Source of the DNA: Pezicula radicicola
Taxonomy: Eukaryota; Ascomycota; Leotiomycetes; Helotiales; Dermateaceae
DNA length: 64,000 bases
Assembly: GCA_003008705.1 (NCBI GenBank)
Contig: PDUO01000020.1
Span: 808,817-872,816, forward strand
Direction of reading: 5' to 3'
A program made the translations under genes and the position numbers. The notes beneath the pieces are model-generated. The model made no database searches. It was not told the DNA's origin and saw only the letters and a program-made list of their open reading frames with translations. Below, one piece after another: positions 57,458 to 64,000 of the stretch. Positions within the stretch are counted from its first letter, which is position 1; each line of letters opens with the position of its first letter.

Positions 57458-58333
57458 ATGACTTCAATAGCATCACCTCGCGACTCCTCAGTCAATGGAC
57501 GAAGAATCCCCTTGATAGCAACACCCACCTCCTCCTCACGCCCAAGTCTCGAAGTCCCACGCTCAGAGACCAACTCCCCAGCAGCCCATCCACCACGAAG
57601 AAATCGCGCCGCCCTCCGCGAATATTACAATCTAAAAGCAACACGATCAGATTCCGACATCCCCGCCATCGCCGAATCAGACACAGCCAGCGTCCTCTCC
57701 TCCAACGACCATTCAGAAGTAGCAGAATCTGAGCTCGACTCGTCAGATTTCAACGCCTCCGATTATATCAAGCATGTCCTCGAGACTCAAAGCTTACAAG
57801 AATTATTAAGGACGTATAATGCAGTCTTGACGGATATTAGAGCTTTAGATGCTGAGAAGAAGGCGCTGGTGTATGATAATTATAGTAAGCTGATTGCGGC
57901 TACGGAGACCATTAGGAAGATGAGAGCGAATATGGATCCATTGAATCCGATGGCTAGTACGCTTGATCCGGCCATTGCGAGGGTGTATGAGAGGGCGGAT
58001 GCGATTAAGAGAGAGTTGAAGGGAAGCCTTAGTGAAGCGCAGAGGAGGAAAGCTGTACTGAGTGAGGAAGAGAAAAGGAGGGTTGAGGAGAAGGCCAGGG
58101 TGAGGGATGTCGTTAATAGAGTTTTAGACACTCCAGAGAAGGTTAGAAGGTTAGTTGGTGAGGGGAAGGAGGATGAGGCTACGAGAGAGTGGCAAGTTAC
58201 GAGGAGGTTGTTAGTCAGATGGAGAGAGAGAGGTGTTGGGGGTGAGGATGTTCAGACTTGTATTGAGGATGGAGACGCTGCCCTGGGAGGGGAACCTCCC
58301 AATGAGAAGAGTTGGGTTAATAGAAAAAGATAA
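57458..58333 (+). CDS. VPS51: GARP complex subunit Vps51
   Basis: An intronless 291 aa frame starting MTSIASPRDSSVNGRRIPLI. A disordered Ser/Pro/Arg-rich N-terminus precedes the conserved Vps51/Vps67 core: RRNRAALREYYNLK, SDFNASDYIKHVLETQSLQE, LLRTYNAVLTDIRALDAEKK and LVYDNYSKLIAATETIRKM. An Arg/Glu-rich coiled coil follows (RRKAVLSEEEKRRVEEKARV). The GARP complex (Vps51-54) tethers endosome-derived vesicles at the Golgi, and Vps51 carries the SNARE-binding N-terminal motif in yeast. Length fits filamentous-fungal members rather than the 164 aa yeast protein. The C-terminal 30 residues are polar and variable. Confidence 0.92.
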   Translation: MTSIASPRDSSVNGRRIPLIATPTSSSRPSLEVPRSETNSPAAHPPRRNRAALREYYNLKATRSDSDIPAIAESDTASVLSSNDHSEVAESELDSSDFNASDYIKHVLETQSLQELLRTYNAVLTDIRALDAEKKALVYDNYSKLIAATETIRKMRANMDPLNPMASTLDPAIARVYERADAIKRELKGSLSEAQRRKAVLSEEEKRRVEEKARVRDVVNRVLDTPEKVRRLVGEGKEDEATREWQVTRRLLVRWRERGVGGEDVQTCIEDGDAALGGEPPNEKSWVNRKR

Positions 58334-59250
58334 TTCATTGGCATCTCTGAACCTCTTTTTTTCCTTCTTGACTTTGACTTCTTCATCTGAAAGCTGATCT
58401 ATCTTTGCGAACAATTATATCAGTCTCTGGCTCCAGATTTGGTAAGCCTTAAGTACCCAGCATGTAAATCAAAGACTTAGTCTTGCACAACCTTGGACTT
58501 ATATAACTTTTCTATCTATCCTGCCATCTTCCCTGACAATATCAATTAAACTACATTTAACTCCTCCCATGATAAAGCCAATACAAGAAAATGCAATGAC
58601 CTAAACCATGCTGTCAACTAGAGAGTCAAGGTAAATATGCCATATTAAAGCTCGTCGCTTATTTATTCAAAGACTAGATTTATATATGTACGCAAATTTC
58701 AGTTTGTAACTGCTTAGATAAACCAGGAGGTTATGCTTGCTAGATAGAACTAAAGAGGATTCTATAGTTTGCAAAATGCTTTCCTCAGTTTAATGAAATT
58801 TGATATCATACAGCAGGTAGATTAGACCTCTTTACTATTCTGTTCCATGATACATAAAATTCAAATTATAAAGTATACATTAGCTTACTTGGTCGGCTTT
58901 GCTTGGATCGTACCCTTGGAATACTATGCTGTTGGTATAGAGAGATATCGCTGTCCAGTTTCTAGCTGTGCAACTACAAACAGGTCTATCACACCTTGGT
59001 AGCCACGACATCATGGACACAGCAACATAAAACACCATAGTCGAGAATAAAAGAGGTTATTTTTGCCTTCGAGACATGCTCCAGATACTTGCTCTACCTC
59101 CACGGCGTTATATATATAGTACGCCAGAACGCCAACCCTAAATGCATCCATCCTTTTCTAGGGGTGCCAGACTCTGCAAATCCTTTACTCCCAAATGCAC
59201 CATTCCCTATTGAATAAAGCAGAAAACCGTGAAAATAGGCACTGCTCCAC
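58334..59250. other. AT-rich intergenic region, VPS51 / GH47 convergent
   Basis: The 3' ends of two convergent genes lie here; no gene or element recognised. A 135-codon minus-strand frame (59094-59501) overlaps the last GH47 exon in another frame and is a shadow. Confidence 0.5.
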
Positions 59251-62237
59251 CTAAGTAGGTCTTTTGAAGGGATGGGCCTCTGTGTTGAGTACCCAATCGT
59301 CCAGACTAATCGTATCAGGTGTGCTGTAGAGTAGATAGAAATACTTGAGTGTTTCTGCCAACCAGAAGCTCTCCATCTCATCTGTCTGCTGGGTGTCTGT
59401 GACGAGCACATCGAAGATTGCTGAGTGCCCGTGTACTGTCGATGTGGCTTCGATGATTGATTCAAACATCTGCCAACCTTTGTCGGCCCACTTTTGTTCA
59501 CCTGTGATGCGGTGCATGTACCACACTGACTCTATTGCTTCTGGCCTGTGATAACTCGCTTAGCATCATGAGCTGGTCAAGGACCAGAAAAGAGACTTAC
59601 CTGAGAATGTATTTCGCAGATTGTACAGTAACAAAGCCGGGAGGTAGTTGCTGTGCCTTGATACGAGATTCGACATATTCTTTATGAGACATGGGCTGAT
59701 ACGGATCTTCTATGACTTCCTGAGGTTTAGCGGAATTCTCGGCGAGGGTACCTTCAAGTCCCTGATACCCAGTAGGGGCTTTTTCAAGCTCCGTTTCTGC
59801 CTTTGTTGCCATCGTCTCGTAAGTTTTCTCAAGAGCAGGAGACTTGTTGGCGTCTGAGGCAAGTTGGCGCTTCTTCAAATTCTCGCTAGTAGCGTGTGCA
59901 GTGTCCAATCCGCTACCAGTCGTAGAGGCACCCTCGCGAGCCGCTTTTTCTGCAGCTGCCTTTTCTGCTGATGCCTTTTCTGCAGCTGCCTTTTCTGCGG
60001 CTGCCTTTTCAGCCAACGCTGCTCTCTCATCTGCTTCACGCTGTGCTTTAGCTTTGAGGTAATCTGCCAGAATTCCATCTCTGCTTGCACCCATGGGGTC
60101 CAAGGCATCCCAATACGCCGTCTCATTCCATGGGCAATGCTCTACACTTTCGCATGCTAGTGTTATTGCACTCTCGGGCATGATGCCAGTAGTTGTTGAT
60201 TCATAAGCCCAGACGCAACCGTCGGTCAATTTCTTCGCAATTTCCAGATCAGCCTCAATGCCGAAGACTTTTGCCCCCATGCCGATCATGCCACCGATAA
60301 AGCATGTGAGATGAGTGACTTCAGCATTCAACTTGATATCTGCTTTTGGATTGTTGTTTGAAAGGGTGATTTGCCCCGAGAAAAGAACATCACGGTTATT
60401 GGGAAGCATTGGACGATACAGCATCCATTTTCGGACCGCATCAGCCGTTTTTTTGTACATCTTGCCGTACTTTTCTTCGAGACCTCCGAGGAGTAGATGT
60501 TGCTAATATAATCGTTAGATACTATGTCTTTGCTCTTGATGGACTGCATACCTTTGTAAAATATTCATAGGTAGAGTCCTGACCACCACCCATCGAAAAC
60601 TTATCCCACCCAAAATTTCCATCTGCCGAGGTCAGACCTTGCGGCGTACAATGTTCTTTGGGAGGTGTAAGAACTGGCGCTTCTCTGGACGTCACTGTGC
60701 CGTTGAGTTCAACTGTTCTATTGGAGAGAGGCGAGCCATCCAAGTCTCTCTTCACAGGCTTCTGCCTGTTTTTATCCCAGTCTATGATCTTAGCCTTGGA
60801 TGTGCCGTCTTCGACTGGAGTTATCTGGAAAGCTAAATCCGCAGAACCACTGGCCTTCTTCTTTGGCTTGGGCTCTTTTACAGTACCCGGCATATCTGGA
60901 ACAAACCCTACGGGAGGGCCTGGCGGCGAATACTGATATTCCTGACCATCTGGACCTTTGGCGACAGGAACAGTAGCTGGTGCTGACCGATTACAGCCTG
61001 ATGCGTCAACATTCTCGGGAAAGACTCCGTCCAGCTTTGTTCCCTTGTCCTGCCATTCGGATAAAGCATTGGTAATTCTAGCAATTGCATCGTAATATTT
61101 CGGTTCTTCGGTCAACTGTGCTAGTCTAGTAAATTCCATGGACAATGAACCAAGCTCTGCAAGGTTAGATCTTGTGCTGGCACGATGAGGCTGGGAAGCA
61201 AAAGTAGGTTTCCATCTGTAATATAATACGGGCATCCTGTTGGGCGTATCAAAAGCACCCATCAAAATCTCGGCCAACTCAACAGCTTTGTCAAGAAGGT
61301 TCTTGTATTGTCCGTCACTCACATCATATGCTGCCAGTAATCCTCCAAGGTATCTAATCGTCGTCTCAAACATTGGTATGTCGCTACGTGGGCTTGTTGT
61401 AAAATCGATCTTATCAACAGCTCGTGCCGCTTCCTCAAACTCTGACTTCAGGCCCATTATCCATAATGTATCGAGTGTATCCACCAGTGTTGCTGCCCAT
61501 CCGCAAAATGGGTCACGAAATTTCCCTGTCACCGGGGATAGTTCATCGTGTAGCCACGCACTCTTCTTGTATCCTATCCATGCTCTCTGAAACTCATCCC
61601 TCACTTTCATCTGCCTCTTTTCGCGGTTGAGCTTTGCATCTGGAGTCTCATCATTAAACACATGCTGGATTTTAGGTATCGTAAGCGGACGGCCTGTAGG
61701 TATCTGAATGAGCTCTCCTGTTGGCACAGGGAAATGCTCTTTCTGCTTTTCCCAGTGTATTGTAGTAGGTTGTGCAGAGAACGTCGGAAGTTCCTGTCTT
61801 CCTGGAGGCGCTATGGGGTATATCTGTTCCTCTTCTTCGTCATCATACAGTCCGATCTGGTTGGGTTTCCTGTTAGGTATCACAATTTTCGGCACTGAAT
61901 TATCCGCCGTTGGGGTTGGTTTGACACTCGATAGACGAGGCAGGGAGTTTGCGCTTTTGGCATCCGCAATCGTCTTGGAAGAGATAATGGAGGCTGTTGC
62001 AACAGGTACAGGTTTCTGCTGATCTGTCCCTACCACGGGCTTGTCTTGCTCGGCTGGTTTGTATGTATCGAGTGGTTTCGAGTCTTCGATTGGCGTGGAG
62101 TGGCCAATGTCAAAAGTCTGGACGCCCGAATAATCCCAATCCCTTGTCCGTGAGAGTCGCATCAACCCCAAAATCATAAGAGCCGCACATGCTAAGAAGA
62201 CCCTGTACCGCCGCAGGCGTATTGGTAGACGTAACAT
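59251..62237 (-). CDS. GH47 class I alpha-1,2-mannosidase with large insertions
   Basis: Three exons on the minus strand, 62237-60552, 60502-59601 and 59545-59251, with introns of 49 and 55 nt, give 960 aa; a plain GH47 catalytic domain has about 450-500. A type II signal anchor ([18 protein letters not shown]) follows a short basic head, and a Pro/Thr-rich stem runs to about residue 195. Catalytic blocks are [96 protein letters not shown] (across intron 1), [36 protein letters not shown] and the Ca2+-linked LNTEAHPF near the end. It trims alpha-1,2-mannose from N-glycans in the ER or Golgi. A Pro/Lys-rich insert (about 430-530) and an Ala/Lys/Glu helical repeat insert (about 711-825, [19 protein letters not shown]) interrupt the barrel. 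Confidence 0.92.
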
Positions 62238-63624
62238 GGTTGGGAAAAAGAGTGTGGTCTTGCGACCAGAGTTGCCGGTAGGGGGCGTTCTAGGCGATAA
62301 TACGTCAATATTCTACAGCATATAGCGCCTGCACCAGTATCTCAATCACCGAACCAGAATTCAGTGACCGAGATGTAGATATTCGGGGTAGTCGGTGGTA
62401 GAGTCGCGAAATCACTAGTACCAGTGATTGAGGGGAGATCGCAGGTGGACTCTTGGAGGTTGCGAAGGGCAGGAGATCGCGTGTGTCGAGCCGGGATTGA
62501 TCAGATTCAGGGTGCGGAGCTGCGAAATTAATCGATGTACTAAGTACTTTATTTTGGGCGCTGCATGTCGGAGAGATCTGCGAACGGAAAGCACAAAGTT
62601 CTCTCGATACTGCTACTCTCCTGTCGGTTCTAATGTATGGGAAAAGAGGAAAAGAGGAAAAATATATGTGGTTGAATGGTCTGTAGGTAGGCAGTGCAAA
62701 GTTACAAACGAACGGATGGGGGAGATGGCGGAGTGATGAGATGGTGGTTTCGATGTTGCAGCTGGCAATCAAGGGGCTGCTGGCCTCTTTGAACCTTTTC
62801 ATACGTGAGTACGAGATCGCCTGCGTTTGAAAGCCTTGGCAGGCATGGCGTTGCTGTGGAGTAATTTATCAACAACTCAGGATGATACAGGACTGTAGCA
62901 CCGTACGTATACGAGAGCGATTCGTATGATAGAGCCAGACTCTGCCAAGAAGGTCATGTTGTTCTGGAGGATTGCCTAGGGTGGTAGGTACCTACCTATC
63001 TATGTTCCTCCTGTAATTCCTTCCCTCGGCCCGTCTGAAGTTGTGCCAGAAGAAGATGTTCGTCCTAAAACGTACTCCCGGGGACTACAGGTACTGTACA
63101 GTACTGTATTTCTACTGGAATGAGGACTGTAAGAGGCAAGTCACTAGGCGGGCTATTATCGTAGGCCCAGGGCACCGAGATGTTCCCCAGAATGTCGGCC
63201 AGGGTCTCAACAGGGATACTTGACTGGCTCGATGCAGAGCCATTCCATTGTCATGAGATCTACTTCGTACCTATTGATCCTAAATTTAAGCATAAGTCCA
63301 ACTAAGTCCAGAGGAAATCGCCCTTTTCGCTACTTCTGTCCTGTTTGGGTGCTATGGCAGTATGGCGGCATGGCCTAATAAGTGAGTTTGATGCTGTACC
63401 GTCTATGAGCCAGCCAGCCTGTCGGACCTGTTTTGCCTTCCCCGCCAACGACCGTAGAGTGCTGTTGGGTACCTATCCTATGTAGCTATGTAGCTATGTA
63501 GCTATGTAGCTATGTAGCTATGTAATTATAATGCCCACGATGCGTAAGACTATGACTTTCAGGCGCTCCTCTTCGTATCGTCGTATATCTTCGTCACATT
63601 ATCCGCCAATCTTCCAGCCTAGCC
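62238..63624. other. Intergenic region with TAGCTATG tandem repeat
   Basis: No gene-like frame; a 165-codon minus-strand frame (62305-62802) probably belongs to the GH47 5' leader. The tandem repeat at 63479-63523 is listed separately. Confidence 0.45.
63479..63523 (+). repeat. 8-bp TAGCTATG tandem repeat, about 5 copies
   Basis: Consecutive TAGCTATG (or TGTAGCTA) units with no mismatches, about 100 bases before the right-edge gene. Confidence 0.9.
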
Positions 63625-64000
63625 ATGACTGGTTCTCTCAGTGCGATATCTAGAATCCGTAGCCTTTTCAAAAACACCGCACAGTATGTCTCTGATGTCC
63701 GTCAAGCACCAGAGGACTTTGGGAAGATAGAGTTCGAGATCCAGAATCCTCAAGCTATCACGGCCGCTCTTGAAGAGTTCATGAAATCAGAACGGGTTAG
63801 AAAACTGGGATTTGGTGCCTCGGCTCCCATAGTCAAGGCTATTGCACAGTGCGAAAAGTATATCGTCGCCCTCCAGCAGACTTTTACAGCCAACAAAAGA
63901 AAGTCTTCTCTGAAACGGCCGCTGAAGGGGAAAATAGAGGCTCGCCATACACTAGAGACCCTGAGTCGTTTTATGAATTTGTTCCACTCGGATCTTAGTG
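63625..64000 (+). CDS. Partial gene: helical N-terminal domain of NLR/STAND- or ankyrin-type protein?
   Basis: The frame from the ATG at 63625 is open to the window end, giving 125 residues. A TAG three codons upstream, in frame, fixes the start. It begins MTGSLSAISRIRSLFKNTAQ and continues YVSDVRQAPEDFGKIEFEIQ. Later come EEFMKSERVRKLGFGAS, VKAIAQCEKYIVALQQTF and ARHTLETLSRFMNLFHS. The all-helical character and the spacing (hydrophobic first helix, then an acidic pair, then a long amphipathic helix with a charged loop) resemble N-terminal domains of fungal STAND/NLR or ankyrin-repeat proteins (PigL_N-like, Fungal_N-like). No ATPase or repeat domain is visible because the gene is cut. Identification is tentative. 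The sequence is clearly protein-like and has no intron in this part. Confidence 0.5.
   Translation, partial: MTGSLSAISRIRSLFKNTAQYVSDVRQAPEDFGKIEFEIQNPQAITAALEEFMKSERVRKLGFGASAPIVKAIAQCEKYIVALQQTFTANKRKSSLKRPLKGKIEARHTLETLSRFMNLFHSDLS

Noticed and set aside
62305..62802. 165-codon minus-strand frame upstream of GH47
   Set aside because: It lies in the presumed GH47 5' leader, is low in distinctive composition and has no recognisable motif.

Overview
This is a 64 kb piece of a filamentous ascomycete genome (Pezizomycotina, most likely Leotiomycetes/Helotiales). Genes are monocistronic and split by short 49-150 nt GT..AG introns, many with a visible CTAAC/CTGAC-type branch site. The proteins are Pezizomycotina housekeeping families, and the MAP kinase looks almost identical in sequence to the known plant-pathogen Pmk1/Bmp1 kinases (recalled, not aligned). 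No bacterial, organellar or viral segment was recognised. One 45-base N gap shows this is a scaffold.

Layout. 0-10 kb: an N-terminal fragment of an unknown Pro/Ser-rich protein at the left edge, a 2-oxoglutarate/Fe(II) dioxygenase, VID27 and trehalose-6-phosphate synthase TPS1. 10-21 kb: a gene-poor AT-rich island with a RIP-damaged pogo-type transposase relic, a small GFA-domain gene, several kb of non-coding degenerate repeat, an expansin-like secreted protein, a tRNA-like element, a broken 2EXR-family gene and a 545 bp MITE with clear terminal inverted repeats. 21-35 kb: a leucine-rich protein, a J-domain protein, a cytosolic-type GH18 chitinase, NIF3, a BolA/Fra2 protein, an AP-1 beta-adaptin and a charged DEK_C-like nuclear protein. 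35-48 kb: a tRNA-like locus, a small basic protein, the mitochondrial ABC exporter ATM1 divergent to AIM24, an MFS monocarboxylate-type transporter and a single-pass membrane protein. 48-64 kb: SEC24, the Pmk1-type MAP kinase, the N gap, RMI1 divergent to VPS51, a large GH47 alpha-mannosidase with unusual insertions, and, cut by the right edge, an N-terminal region that resembles those of fungal NLR/STAND or ankyrin proteins.

The genes do not form one cluster or operon. Functional themes recur: vesicle traffic (beta-adaptin, SEC24, VPS51, VID27), iron-sulfur and mitochondrial biology (ATM1, AIM24, BolA/Fra2, J-protein; NIF3 possibly), and glycan or wall metabolism (expansin-like, GH18, GH47, TPS1). 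I found no biosynthetic gene cluster and no CRISPR. The most unusual signals are the TE relics, a dispersed ~17 bp GTAACT minisatellite (one copy beside the assembly gap), the two tRNA-like loci, the 2EXR pseudogene, the insertions in GH47 and the right-edge NLR-like gene. Exon borders were worked out by hand from frame, splice consensus and family continuity.
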